Below, piece by piece: positions 23,701 through 38,700 of a DNA stretch of 64,000 nucleotides. The translations under genes were made by a program, and so were the position numbers. Position 1 is the first letter of the stretch. Each line of letters begins with the position of its first letter. This DNA is from Mycteria americana (Eukaryota; Chordata; Aves; Ciconiiformes; Ciconiidae): the NCBI RefSeq assembly GCF_035582795.1, contig NC_134365.1, positions 72,707,635-72,771,634 on the forward strand. Reading direction: 5' to 3'. The notes beneath the pieces were generated by a model. The model was not told the DNA's origin. It searched no databases and saw nothing but the letters and a program-made list of their open reading frames with translations.

Positions 23701-26700
23701 AATGGGCAGTATTTTAAGGCATTTCCATTTACCTATTTAAAGGTAAGAATTCCAGGGGGAAAAAGGGTAGGTGAGTAGGGTAGGTCATCCTCAGTGCCTG
23801 CCTCTCTGCCAAGACTGTCACAGGGTCTCTAAGATTCCCACCTATTCGAATCTTTGTAACAACAATTGCTTGTTTAGAAGTGGACTCTATCCACCTAAAT
23901 ACAGTGTGCTTTTGATCATACATATGTTCAAAGCGCTGATGTGTCTCTTTCTATTTAGCAGTGTAATTAGATGCGTGCTTAACTCTAAGGACATGCTTGA
24001 GTCCCATTGACTGGGGTCCAATTGATTGAAGTCCCATTGATTTGGGAATCGCCTGAAAGTTCAGCATGTGCTTTGGTGGTCTGCTGACGAAGGGTGAACT
24101 TAAGAAGGTACTTACACACTTTGCTGGTGGAAATCTAAATGGTGGACTCCTGCAGCAGGCAGATGAACACAGTTCAGGGAGAAATTGCTGTCTTATGAAT
24201 AACAGTGTGCAAAATGCTTGTTGCCACAAACACGTAGGAGATCTCCTCTATTGCTTTTGCAGCACTTTGCCCTGGATAGACTGCTACATCTGCCCCTGAA
24301 ACATGACCTGTTCAATTATGTTTTTGCATTCCATTTGCCAATATTAGCCTTGCTGCGTCCCCACATGCTTCAATACCTATTGAGTACAATGGACACACAG
24401 ACAGGGAAAGCTTTGAAATCAGTGCTGTGGCACCAGCAGTGTACACGCCTGTCGTGTTCATGCCTGATGTAAGATCTGCATGAATTCCACTTCTATACTT
24501 AAACCAAATGTCATTTTTTTCCAGAGTGTTGTCTCCTTTAGAAATGAGAATTTGGAACTATCACCTGAAGCAATCTTTGCACCTCCTGTTTTCAAACCTC
24601 CCTGTTCATATATTTCCATTTATTGCTGAAAGAGTAAGTGGAGAGGAAGCAGAACGCCAGGCTGCTCAGTGTGGAATATTTTATTTCTCTTTCAAGTCAG
24701 TTAGTGTATCCTTCCTTCCACCTCCTGCCCACTTCTCTCAAGATCTTTGAACTCAAAAGGCTACTTAAGTTTCTCTGCTTATTTTCATGCTGTCAAATAA
24801 AGTCTGAGCTGCCAAAAATATACTCTTTCAACCCTTGAGATTTCCTACGCTTGGGACTTGTGCTGAAAGACCAAATGGAGGTCCCACAGGGAATAACTCC
24901 GCTGTTTAAAGCTACTGGAAGCTGAAGCAGGTGTATGGGCTTTCCCCTGTAAGCTGTCTTCACAAGATGAGAGAATAATTAGTCATGCTCAGAAAAGAGA
25001 GGTATATTGGCAGTCCACTGCTAATAGCTTAAGGATTTGTCATTCAATTCAAGGAAAACAATTTGTTTGGTTTGTTTATTGTTGGTTTATCCTTTTTTTT
25101 TTCCCCCGATTTTTCTTTTAAAGAAAATATCAGTGTGGGAGGAAAAACTCCAAACAGTAGAATGAAAAATAAAAGGCAACTGCTAAAATAAATCCAGATT
25201 GCTAAATCTTATCTCTATGCTGAACATACACATCTTGTTCCTTTGTCTGCTGTAACCACATGTTAACTCCTCACTAGCTGCGTTTGTCACTAAACTCTTC
25301 CTTTTCTTTTTTCCTTGCACACATCATGCCACATCTTGTCAAACTGAAACAAGACAAATGCTACATGAAGTACATCTTGCCGATAAGAGACAAATTATTT
25401 TCCATGGCCTGGAAGAAAACAATGGTGACATTTTAATGCTAGAATCTGAAAAGTCTCTTGTTCTACCCATTCATTACAGTGTCAGTCCAAGTAACATCAG
25501 TATGAATGTTGCAATTCTAACCGTCTTAAAGAATGGCCATTCTGAAATATGGCTTTATGAAAAAGCTAATAAAATGTAATTAGTGTCCACCTTTGATTCA
25601 GAATCATAAGAGTCCATTTCAGAATTCACATTTTTATTGCCTTGCACAATACTCAAATCTGGGGATTTGGTTTATTGTTTTAATTCTCTACAGCTGAATG
25701 TAACTACCTGTTATATATGTTCACTAGAGCAGTACAGGTCAGTACATAAAAATAAAAGTTATAGTGCGGTACATAAGGTGGATTACTCTTTTAAACAGGA
25801 TGGCGAAATATGATCATCCCTTTCACTCCCCGTTGGTTTCTGGTAGGAGTTAACTCTGTATGGAGGTTTTCAGTGTGAATGTCCATTAAGCTGCCATGTG
25901 AGGGAGGTATGCACAATATCTAAGCCTCAGGGGGGCACACATTAGGTCAGATGCTTGGGCTCGCTCCTGTGCCAAGGGCGAATTTCATGCTGACTACACA
26001 ATACACGGTAAAGATGTTCTCCTGCATTTGTTTCACAGATGGGCTGCTCTGTAAAAGTAGTTGCAGCTGCTAATACATATCTTGAGACACTGGAGATCGA
26101 GCAAGAATGCAAATGTATGGCCCACATGGCACACTGCTGTTTGGAAGTGTGTTGACAGAAAGGGGCCAGGTAGGCACCAATGCAGCGTCCCTGAGCCAGT
26201 GGTAAGGGGCTCCGTTGTCTTCCCAGTGCCTGAGTAGAAATCATTCCCTGGGTGCCTTGTCCATGATCAGAGGGGGAAAGGCTGCCCTTTATTGCTAACT
26301 CTGATATATACGTTAGAAACCTACCAGCAGTCTGCCCAGAGGGGAATAATTTAAGGAACAGAGCACAACATATGATATTCCCTAAAGTATTTTTATTTTC
26401 TTTCAGAATGAGCTTGTACTCAGCTTCTTCCTGAATTGGTCCAAAAATACCTTGGCAGAAGATTCATCATCTGTGACCTTAGGTATGTGGATTACCGATT
26501 TACTTGTTTTCTAAGAAGGACTTCTTTAATAATATTAAATATAATAATGCAAAGGTGAGTCTAAAGCATTTAGGTGGCTTCTTTTTTTAAGATATAAGGG
26601 TACCAACAAATAATTCCTGATTTCTCAAGATCTCTGAAAATGTGTTACTAATGTGACCTGTGGCTTTCTTTGACATATTCTCGCAGGCCTTGCTTCATTT

Positions 26701-29700
26701 ATTTTTGAATAAACATACCTATATGCAAAGTAAAAGTTTATTTACACAAACTGTGGCAGCTTTCTTGTTTTACAAAACAAAATCTTCAGAGAAGAATCTG
26801 GAGGAAAGGATCTGAGTCATGACAAAGCACAATGTGTGCTTGGACAAGCGAAGAAAATCAGGGATGATTTCTAAAGTCATTTTCACAATGAGTGGTGCAG
26901 GTAAATAACAGAACATTATGTTAATGCCTAGGCATACATTATTAATGATAGTGGTAATTCACATCTTACTAAATGAGATTCTGCACTGTTCCCTTAGCCT
27001 ATCTAAATACTTAACCCATTTCCCTCTTCTGTCCAGCACCTAATTTAATCTAATCTCTGGCATTATAGCATTAAGAGCCAAAGCATAAACCATAAAATGT
27101 AAACTGTGAATGTTTATTGTCTTCCACTGCACTAGTTCTGCACTGAAAATAATCTTCCGTAGTCAGTTTTTAGGCAAAATAAAGTCTCATAAAGAAGCCT
27201 GCAGCTGCATTCTGCACCACAACAATTCAGCTGGTTGTTACGTGCTCCAAGTGATAGGATAGTTTCCAAGATCACCAGTTATCCACATTTCAGGAAGGAG
27301 TGCAAGTATCTGTGCATATTTAGTGTGCATGTCCATTAAGTTAATTTAATCTCTCTGCAGACAGGGGCTTCATTATCTCTTTTCCTGGGACCATTTTTTT
27401 TAAATCCATCAGAACAAAATAAATCCCATTCTGGCTTCTCAGCCTTAGGAAGATTCCCCTTGTGTAGAGTTTATTTGATTAGGGCATGCCATTATCATAT
27501 TAAATCCATTATGACTATTGGAAATTACTAATGGTTGCTCTAACTTTTACAAAGGAACAAGGAGATAATGCAAAGATGTCCTAGGTGTTAGGAATATACA
27601 AGGCTAAATCTTGTCACAGAAAATCCAGACCAGAGTTCAAATGTAACATGTAGTCTGGGTCCGTGGGCTACCTCTCTGCAGACTCTTTAACCAAACATGC
27701 AGACACATGAGACTGAGCTGAGGCATAAGGGAGTTAAAGTCCAAGGTCTTTAGAAGGATTTTGACATTTCACTAATGTTTAGGTGCCTAGTTATTACAGA
27801 GAATCTGGGTGTAAAAGTCTTATGCAAAAGCATGAATTGAGTCTGTAATAAAGTTGAGAAATAAATTACAGCCTCATAATTCCTACAGTGGTGTCCTGAG
27901 CCAATATAGTCTGAAGGGTAGCCCTTTATTTTTGTTGTCAATGACATCAAAATCAGAGAAGAGAATAAAGAAACAGAGGTAAGAATGGGTTTAGTGGGTG
28001 TTTGATGAAAGCTATGTGACAGGTAACCCAGTCTGCTGGTTCACTATACACTTAGTGGAGGTGAAGGTCACAACCTGGTCGGGGGAGATTAATGTGTCTC
28101 TGGCCTCAAGCAGTATGGTTACAGAGGGATTATTTTTTTCCTGCTCAGGAACTCTGCCTTTTAAAGTTTGGACACTTCAGTTCTAGACTCAGGGCAAAAC
28201 CTTTGTTTAACACAAGAGAAAACAAACAAAAAAAACCAACCAAACAAACAAACAAAGAAACCCACCTCCCTTTGGCATAGAAAATTCATTGCTATCATTT
28301 ATTGATAGAATACCAGTAGCACTTAAGGTCCAAATCAGGACCCAATGAGTTTAGACTCTATAAAAACAGAGAATAAGAATAATGGGCTGAGGTGCTCTGG
28401 GTATGGCACCGCTTCTGGTCAGTGAGGAAGGGAATGTACCTGGTCAACAGTCAGTTGCAGTGAACTGTGGAGGTAGGTGAGCTTAGCTGTAAATGAGCTA
28501 GCTCAGCTGCCAGAGGAAGACGAGCCATGCACGTGCTAATTACCCACCTGAAAAATTATTTTCATCTATGTTAGTCTATGCTTCGCTCCTCATTGTTGGA
28601 GTTAGGCTGCTGCCTACCCTAGCTAGCTCACTTAGACCTTTGCTGCATGGTATTCTGCACCCCATTACCATCCGTCCTGTGAGAAGGAGAAGACACAAGT
28701 GCAGCTAAGGCAGGAGGTGGCTGATCATGCCAAGCTGCCAGGTAGCAAACAAGGGGTTGCTGGGAAGAGCACAGTGGCCCTCGAGGCTCTCGTGTGCTGA
28801 GGGTGCCCTGAAACACTCTTGATTTGAACATAAGCCCTGTAGTAATGCCATAGTCAGTCTGAGGCAGGAATTAAGTTCACTGAGCCTGCAGGAGAGAGGC
28901 AATTTCCATTGAAAGAATACATCCTTCTCCCCACAGCTTTCATTGCTTTATGAGCTTATAAGGGCCTTAATTTTTGCCTGTTTTGAAGAATAACTCAGGT
29001 TTCATATGGGCTGTAGCTTTCCACGAATCTGGTGATCTCTCTCTCAGCCTTTACGCAACCAAATCATCTGTCTCTTAGTTAGGATCCACATAAAATAAAA
29101 AGAATGCCCAATAGAAGCAGGTTATGAATTTTGATCAAGACAGTATCTTTCTCTTACATTGCTTTAATTTATAAATGTTGTAGGTAATTACACTTACTAA
29201 AGTAAAATAAAAATTAAAATTTATGAATTTGTACTGTGCTCCTAGCAATGAAGAGATTAAAAATCAGTGCTAAATTTACTTTGACATGAATACTGATTCA
29301 GTACTCCCAGTGGAGTGAATTCTGAATTATACTGAGTATTGTCAGCATTTCATTATACCAGGCTCACTACAAGGGAGTGAGAGTAGATATCAGGAATGAT
29401 TTCACAGACTGCCTTTTATAAAGGCCCTTTAAAAAAAGGGAGAAAGAAAATCTATCAAAAACATTTTTATATCAATCTTGTTTATTTTTCTTCTCTTGAG
29501 TTTATACCTCCTGAAAATATTAATAATTCAGGCTGTTTTGCCAAAGTTATGAAATCATGAAGTCTTTGCTATTGGTTATAACAGCGTACAACTCAGGTCC
29601 GGTTCTGGCATGTTTGATTAGTGCTCCATGCATTTCAATGGGCTTCTGACCACTTAGTGCAGTAGAGAAACTGGCTCTGTGTCCTTCTAAAGATCCAAGC

Positions 29701-32700
29701 TTTCCAAAAAGACTATCATATGGTATGCCTCTCCATGCAGAATTGCAGTCCTCATGAACAGTCCCTGAGGAGAGTAGGCTATTTTGCTCATGTTACATAG
29801 TGTTTTGATCTGCTGCAGTTGCTCATTCTCAATGTAAAGCTTTTGCCCCAAGTTGCGTTCCTACTTCAGTTGCATTTAGGGTGTTTTGCTGGCCATAAGC
29901 ACCCCTTGCTGGCTCGTGGGACAAAACCAGTGAGATAGTTGGTTAATGTATTTACAGCTGACTATCTGAAGTTGGGTACATTGGAGGCTTATAAACCCAA
30001 GCTGTAGCTAAAGCAGGCAGATGGTTGGCTTGGGGCGTTCAACCCTGGCCCTGGAAAGCCAAACAGATTCCAGTATCCTTTGGTGCCAGATGTCAAAACA
30101 GGCTGTCATCAAGAAGAAAGGTCTAAGAAAAATCTGAGAGTGCAGAATACAGAATAATACTTAACTCCCTAATGTTAGTGCTGTGACACTTAGTTAATTA
30201 GTGTTTTCACATTGCTTTGCAGTCTGCGTGTGAAATGCAATGTATTATTAAATTATAGTTTCCCTATTGGTTTTGTCAGTCTTCTGTGTAGCATCTTCCT
30301 CGCTGTTTATATTTCTCATGCATTGTGCAAAGTGTAATGCAGAGCTTATTTCAAAATGCTGCTAATGAAAACATTGCACAAATGGTAGAATACAGAGCCG
30401 GTAGTTCTCCAACATGCTAGAAAAGACCATCCAGGTAAAGAAAAGAACTGCGTATTTGACTACTCTGAAGATGATTCCACCTTCGGTAGAAGTTTGAACG
30501 CTAATTGCCTTAATTTTGTCATTCAAAAAGAAGAAAGGACCCACAGTTTTCTAGTGTTTATGTTCCTTGATAAAAGAGATTATAAACTGGCACAGTGTTT
30601 GAGTTTTTCTGCAGTAGGGATCGGTGGCTGACTTCCACTGCAGAGTGCTGGGACACAGAGGCACAAGTCATATAAAAATGCTACGAGTGCTCCAGGGTCC
30701 TCGTTTGGTATTTGACAGCTTTTGCATTGACACCATTGAGTGAAGAATCAATCCCTGGGAGGAAAATCTTGCTTCAGCTGAAGTCAGTGAAGCTTTTTCC
30801 TGTATCTACAACAGACCAGCACTTGGTCTTTGCTTATAATGGAGTGCAAGTAGAGCATGACAGTTCCTAAAAATGCAGGGCCTGAGCTCAAGTCCATCTG
30901 CCCAAGCTGGATAGACTGGAAGTAATTATTGTATGTGTATTTTATTATCATTTGAAGCTAAAATCACCTAGACTTCAAAGAGGCTATGATTTAGCATTGA
31001 ATGTGGGAAACCTAAAATAGAACAGCTGAGTGTAGCTAACAGTGACTGTCTTTTATTATGAAATATAAGCGATAGAAGTTTCTTCCGTGTTTATCAGATT
31101 CCCTGCACTCTGTTATTGTTTTCTTCTCCTTCCTTTTAATTTTTTTTATTTTCTCCATTAGTACTCAATTTATTACATAGCAAGGGCAAATATTTTAGTA
31201 ATAGCCATGCCCATTATGTGTGTTTCAGACTTCATTTTACATACTCAATTAGAAATGCATTTTCCCCTCCCATGTTTTTCATTATTTTCAGCTTGGTTAG
31301 AAACTTATTTACATTTGGTTTTTTCTAAATGAGAATGCCAGCTCCCACAGAGAAATTCCTTCACTGGATATGAGCACTCACACACTATAAAACTTAAGTA
31401 ATGCAGAAAAAGGCACTGGTAGTACTGGTAGGAGAGGAACGGCACGGTGTTCAGCTGAATTCTAATGATGTAATTTAGCCTCTGAAACCTGTTGCTCTTG
31501 CTAAACCACTCAGGATGACCCACTGCAATTCACAAAATTAACAGAGCCCAGCAAGTGAATTGTGCCCTTATGTTAAAACACAACTCCCCTTGTGTTACAC
31601 TGTGTTTAATGGTCTAGGATTCTACCTTTCCTGTTGCAACTTAAAGGTAAAAGGACCCACAACTTAAAAAAAAATACGGTAAAATAGCTTTGCGTGATGG
31701 TGGGAAGAACCAGTTTTTGTGGGCTTTTTGTTACCCTGGAAAAAACTCAACATTGTCTGGTTCATGGAGTTTTCATCCCCTATCCCTCCCTGTCCTTATT
31801 TGCATACAACAAGAAATGAAATAAGGTACAGTCTGGCTAAGTGATTAGTCAAAGTTCATAAAGGAGAATAACAAATGAAGAACCGCACCTCGGTCTTCTA
31901 AGTCCCAGCTTAGTGATTTCTTCATAAGATTTCAATTCTTCAGGAGTCTGTTTTGGGCCCTTCTCTAATTAGGATGTGATTAAAAATGGATTTTTGTAGT
32001 CTCTAAAGGGAAAAAAATTGGAGATGGATTCATATTCTAAAATTCCAGTCCAAACATCAGAAACTCAGAAGTGTTGATATCCAGTCTGCCTGGAAAAATT
32101 ATATTATGGCAGTCGTACGTACACACTGTGTTATTTTTAATTCATTTGAATTCCTTTCCTTAGGATAAATGGCAATTGCACTAGCTCTCTGGCTGTCAGT
32201 AGTACATGACACCACTGTAATTCTATCTGCTTAGCAGTTATTTTAGCCTCTGTTCACTCCAGAGGTTACACATTTGGTTTCTTTAGAAAAATACAGCCAA
32301 CGTGGCTTATTCATTATAACTTCCCCTCTGCTGCCTCCTCTACTGAATAACAGAGTAAAGGCTGAGGAGAGGGAGTTTGATTTCTTGCTCTTACAACCCT
32401 GGCTGTAACAGCTCTGGTACACACGTGGAAAAGAGAGAGCAAGAGCGCGACGGAGAGTGCACAGGTGTCTGCTGAGGCTGAAAGGAGGACGTGGGAATCC
32501 TGCCTGCTATTGAGGACGAACAGTCCTGATACTCTCTAAAAAGCCTCTTCTTGCTAGTGCATAACCCTCGCGTGTGATGGTAGTTCTTTCATTCTCATCA
32601 TCCTTTCTCATTCCTTCCGCTTCTTAAAAGATATGTTTCTATTTGAAGAATTAATTACGACTACAGTTTTTTGTCTCGTGTCTTTATCTCACCCTGCAGC

Positions 32701-35700
32701 GGGTTTAAGGTTGCTGTGTCAGTGGCAGATCCCAAGGTGCATGCAGGGCAGCAGGACTTTTCTGTCTGAGGTCTCAAGGTCAGCTACTTCTTTAACAGGG
32801 AGGCGGGCAGAACAGAGCCCAGCTCATGACAGATCATTATTTTGTCGTAAGGTTAGCAGGATTGAGTTCTTATTTTTCCAAGTATAATAAATATATAATA
32901 CTGGTTGTAATACAGCTTTGGTCTAATTAAATGAAGCCCTGTTTGCATAAGTAAAACCAGGCTAGTTCACACGGGCAGTGTCTGGACTGGCTTTGATGAT
33001 GACCCCATGGGGAGAACCCCCGGTCTCAGACCGAGTGGTGCGAAATGACTCATGTCCACCCTGCTCAGGCTCAACACTGCAAAGGAAGAAGGTCAGATAG
33101 ATAGCGAGGAGAGGTGGTTGTGTTCACCTGGTATACCGTGGTAAAAGCTATCCATATTTTCTCCGCTGTCTCTGTGGGGCAGGTAAACCACATTACTTAC
33201 CCAACCTCAAGGACACACCTTTTTGGCAGTGAAGACAGCTGGCTCAATGCCTCCAGCAGAATGAAGGAACAGGATATGCTTAGTCATTTATTCCACATTA
33301 TGAGACTGATCCTTCTTGCTTGGAAACTGAAAAATGTTTTTTTCAGTGGGAATGGAATCAAACTCTGTAAATGCATCTTGGTAGAAAAATCTATGAAAGC
33401 AATGGGTTGCATGAAAACCAGCCTGGAACAGGAAAAATACAGAATGAGGAAGGGAGAATTTATATGTGATGGATATAGATGTTGTTTCTGTAACAGTTGT
33501 TTTGGAACAGGTCTGGAAATTGCTCTTTTTTTCTTTTATTTTCTTTCTGCTGGGAACTGGGGGAAAAAAAAAAAAAATCCAATGTTTTTAACCAGACAGA
33601 ATTGCAACAATACTGACTAGTGTCATTGATGATTGCCAACCCCCCCCAGTTATTTGTTACTCAAGCATAAATTTCCCACTGAAATTCATATTGATGGCAA
33701 TTAGAAAACAAAAAATCTCACTGTCAATGTATAAACAGGAAAGAAAATGAGCACTGCATGTCAGACCACTTTATTCCATCACACTCCTTATCCGTGTTTT
33801 CTAATTTCATCCCTGATTTAAGCACGCAATAAGTTCTTTTTATATATTAGTTCATGTGTACTACAATATTTTACAGATGTACTTCTGCTGAGCTGTTAAC
33901 TAAAAAATCAATCTGGCCTTTTTTAGGTCCTCAGTCAACTGATCATAAGCCTGGAGTACAATTAGTCATATCCTACGAGAGCACCCGTCTGACAATAATG
34001 TTAAAACACATGAGGAACATTGTGAGTATTTTTATCATAATCTATAACTCATAAGTCCTTGCGTTTGCCAAGTACTGTGAAAACATTAATCCTCAAACAC
34101 CCTTTCTGGGATAACTAATTTTAACTCAAAATAACAACGATGCTGTTCTGTCATCATTTGACACTTGCTTTCTTCCTTTGAGCTCACTCAGTATGATTAC
34201 AGGTATGGGACAGATACAGAAACTGGGTTTCCTTAATGGCTGGTAATGGTCTTTTCCAGGCCATATAGAAAAGCAATTTTGATAACTGTTTTGGCCCTTT
34301 CAGCTGACACATTTTGCTACCAGTCAGACATAAGGCATCATGCGGAGGCATGACTTTTTGTAGGATGTCAGCCTGGCGTTATTGATTGATTATCCATGCA
34401 TTTCTTTCCAGTCTGGCATGACTGGTCTTTGAATAGGGAAGAGATCGGCAGAGGGAGTAGCGGTGTATTTTAAGATGCAAAGTCGTTTGGCGGGGTGATG
34501 CTCAGCTTTGTAACACGCTCTGTGTCACGAGGCTAAGTGGTAAATGCTGTGCATTCCTGGAGCCAGTCTATGAAAGGGGGAAGCTGACAGGGCTCCCGCA
34601 GCACGAGACAGGTGAAATTGGCTGGTGAGGATATCCTGAGAGATCTAGCTGGTGCCATGTGCGATCTTTTGGCTGAAGCACCGTGTCTGCTGTTTCATAA
34701 TGAGTCCGGCCACCTAGATGTGCTCTTGAATTCCCAATTGCTCAAGTGTCAAGTAACGGCTGTGGAAAAGAGATTCTTCACTATCTTTGCTTAGCTGGGA
34801 GATTAAAGCATTTATTAACTGTTGTGGGTTCTCATTGCATACATTGATGCTGCCTCCATCCCAAACTGGATTGCAATCGCTTTCCCTAAATGAGGCCTGT
34901 CCTGGTTTCAGCTGGGATAGAGTTAATTTTCTTTCCAGGAGCTGATATAGGGCTGTGTTTTGGATTTAGTATGAGAATAATGTTGGTAGCACACTGATGT
35001 TTTAGTTGTTGCTAAGCAGTGCTTACACTGGTCAAGGACTTTTCAGCTTCCCATGCTCTGCCAGGGGCACAAGAAGCTGGGAGGGGGCACAGCCAAACTG
35101 GCCAAAGGGCTCTTCCATACCATATAACGTCATGCTCAGTATATAAACTGGGGGGAGTTGGCCGAGGGGCAGCAATCGCTGCTTGGGGACTGGCTGGGCA
35201 CCGGTTGGCGGGTGGTGAGCGGTTGCATCACTTGTTTTTTTCCTTGGGTTTTGTTCCTCTGTCTCTCCCTCTTGTTTTCCTTTTCATTACAATTTATTAT
35301 TACTATTATCGTTATTGTGATTATTATTATTAGATTTTTTTTCAATTATTAAACTGTTCTTATCTCAACCCACAAGTTTTCTTACTTTTGCTCTTCCATT
35401 TCTCTCCACCATCCCAGTGTGGGGCGGGGGGTGAGTGACCGGCTGAGTGGTGCTTGGTTGCCGACTGGGGCTAAACCATGACAGGGCCAAACTAAGGAGC
35501 TTATGTGAGCACCAGCCAGTAATAAAATGAGGCTGAACGTTTAATTAGTTGTATGAGACACGAGGCTTACGTAGCTCCAACTGTTCTCTGTTGGCCACTC
35601 CGGCTTCTGATTTGCAGTTCAAGCATGTTCATTTTGGTCTATAACATCCAATAAGTCTCTGTCCTGAGAGACTCGGCTTTTGTTTCCTGTGTGCCACCTT

Positions 35701-38700
35701 GACAGGTGAGATCAGCCTCTGCTGACAGGTCCAATTTATACAAACTTTACCTTCAGCATATAGTATAAGACCCTCTTTATTTTTCCTGTTGTGCTTTTTA
35801 AAGCTAAGTGACTTTGATAAACTTCTGGTAAAGTTCTAGTTGGCAGGAGGGGTATCTGTAAGTGATTGCCAGGCTGGCGATGTCACTGTGAGTTCAGGCA
35901 GGTGATGTGGAGATGAACACAAACAGAGCTACAGATGTTGGAAATAGTCTTTCTCCCTGTTTCCGTCATTTCTAGTGTATAGACTCCTAACAGTGTTCTT
36001 TAACTTAGAGACTTCCAGCCATTTTAATTAAATGAAAATAAATTACAGCAGAGATAGCTGTGTATAGCAAAAACAAAATCCAGGGTTCGGTTCACTTCAT
36101 TATGGTAAGGGACAATACAACTTTAAGTTATTGTCTAGCTTTTGAAAGTAGGTGGCTTAAATCAAATCCGTTTTAGTGAGTTTGCAGAGAAGTCGTAGGA
36201 GTCCAATTCAGTAACACTAGCAATGATTCATGACTTGAAAATAAGGTCATTGTTTTAGCAGCCTAACTTAGGAAATCATGTTTTTAAATCCTGGGCTTCC
36301 GATTCCTTCCTTCCATCCGGCCATCCATCCATCGTCATCTGATCTGAAATATGAAATAGTAGTGCTTTGGAGTGCTGTGATACTGGCCTGCCTTCAGACT
36401 GGTGACCTATTACAGAAAGGTTCCTTATCCCATTAATAATCTTCTCAGCTTTCCAGTCATATAGATCAATCTCTCTGATGTGCTCTCTTTTATTTTTTCT
36501 TTCCTTTGCTTTTTTTTTCTTTTTAGTTGAGATGAACAGGGATTTTAAAAGTATGCCAAGATAGTATCTTATTCAAGACATGTTAAAGCCATTTCAGGTA
36601 TATTCAGTCTTTTGCAGAGTCTCACTAATTACATTTTAGTGGTTCATCTGTGCAGAGATTACTTTGCTATCTTGTTTTATTTCATAATTTATAGTAAATA
36701 ATTTTTGTGCTGCTATTCCCCATTTAATTTATTTCTTTATAGAGATTTTATGATGTGTTCAGATGTGAAAATAATTGTAGTGGGCCAAATTAATCCCAAA
36801 TGTAGCTTCACAGAACTGACAGGAATTGTGATAGAGACTTTTGATCCATGTAAATAAATTTTATTTACTATTTGTGTGGGTTTACTACCAGGGGTTTTAA
36901 TAGGACATCTAGATCCTGCTGTGCAAATCCTAGATTAATATACAACGCACAAGAGAATCCCTAAGGAGATGGTGTTGTTTATAGCCATTGTCAAGTGTCA
37001 CATGGTTTTTTAAAGGACGAAGTCGAAATAGTCCAGTGCTATAGTTTTGCAGGTTTTTTTCATGAAGCTAACCCCATTCATGTGGGATGTCATAGACAAA
37101 ACCCGCTATAGCAGTTGAGGGAGCATTGGTCTGGTGCAGGCCTGCCAGAGGGCTATCTTATGTGGGTGCATGCGTGGGCTCCACCGTGCAGGCACTTTTG
37201 ATCTGATGCATGCACATGCGCCAAATTTGCTGCAGACGTACGAGTCAGTCATCCCTAGATCTGCTTCAGAACGTCCTCTCCCTCGTCCTCTCATCAACAT
37301 TTCAGTCGTGTTATGAAAGCCAGTCCTGCTCGAAGAAAACTCTATCAAAAATGCTTCAAAGACCAACAATGGAGAACAGCCTTATAGATTTTACGACTGG
37401 AAAGGACCATTAATCTAATCTAACCTCGTGTAAAGCACAAGCTATATTTTTTCACTGAGAAAATACTTGCATCTAGACCAGCAATGCAGACAGAGAAACT
37501 GTTTAACAGAGAGATGTAAGACTGGTTGCAAATGTTTGCGGTTTAAGACTGTGTGTGCATAATGAAGACGAGTTCTGCTAAATATATATCTATAAGATAC
37601 TAACAATGTTTTGGTCTCAAGATTTTCCTCAGCAATTCATAGTTTTGTTTGAATCCTGAGATTCTGTAAGTCAGGTGACTCATGTCAGACTCACTGCTTC
37701 TACTTATGATTTGAATGGCATCACTATGAATGCTGAGGAAAAAAACTTTAAATCCAATTTTCAAAGACACAAAAGCCACGATGCTAATAAAATACAATTT
37801 TCCAAATACGCACAGTATATAATTTTAATTCGGCCTCTTGGGGCATTACTTTCTCCACTCAAATGCAGACAGTGCAACACTGGGCACTTTATGCATAGGC
37901 AGTCCAGGCAATATTGTCTTAATAAAGTGAAGCTGGGCTAGAAGGAAACCTTTGTGGAGGGATGAAAACTGGAGAGGTTATATGGAGAGACCGCGGAGTC
38001 ATGGAGCATGTAGCAGCAGGAGGGGATGAGACAGGGCAGGCTTACCTACAAACACAATAGCACAGTACCTGGCAGAGTGCACTCAGTGGTCTTAGAAGGA
38101 AGATACAGGAGCCCCGGGGGGGGGTTGTTTTGGCATGTGAAAGGACTTGTTAGCTAAGAACAAAAGCAGTCCAGTTGTGGCAGCACAATACCCAGAAAAA
38201 TAGCAGCAGGCAGGAAGAGGAGCACAGGGGGAGCGCTAGGAAGAACGCCTGAGAGTCTACCTTAAAAAGGTAGGCTCCTACATCTGCATAGAAGCTGTGG
38301 AGGTGGATTTATGAAAATTGAAAGACACGTAGGTTTTGAACTTGAAATCCTCAAGTCCAGTTCCATTCGTCTGTATTAACCAACACAGAGAACGGGGCAT
38401 ATCAAGACCATACCAGATCTTACATAGAGCGGACTATGGGCTAGCTTAGTACTGCACAGCCAGAAACAGCCAGGCTACCTACTGCTGCACTGCTGGGCTT
38501 GCTCATCTATTCAAAAAGACACCAGAGGCAAAAGAAATAGCCATTTCTGAAGTTCAGAAAAGGTTGGTTAATATATTTCTTTTCCTGCTTCACAGAGAAC
38601 CAGAAGGGAACAGTGGTTCAGCGTTGGCTCAGAAGGAAGTCTGCTTTGTCTGCCGACTTCATTGCCATGACTTCAGGCATGCCCTGTTTTTCTAGATAAG

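Larger units (their letters stand above)
16893..26406 (+). other. PIK3C2G intron between exons d and e
   Basis: A 9.5-kb intron dominated by the inverted pair of solo LTRs at 20501-21031 and 21697-22304. An A run lies at 16982-16997 and a short ancient repeat at about 23960-24080. A 73-codon open frame at 25358-25579 is not assignable to any family. Confidence 0.8.
26483..33926 (+). other. PIK3C2G intron between exons e and f
   Basis: A 7.4-kb intron with an A-rich CAAA microsatellite at about 28221-28260, a reverse MIR-like fragment at about 31815-31925, and a 168-codon open frame at 33114-33620 that resembles no known protein. The rest is unremarkable. Confidence 0.8.

Noticed and set aside
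35019..35352. Open frames inside LTR C
   Set aside because: LTRs are non-coding. The frames run through the TTA microsatellite and give Ile/Tyr runs.
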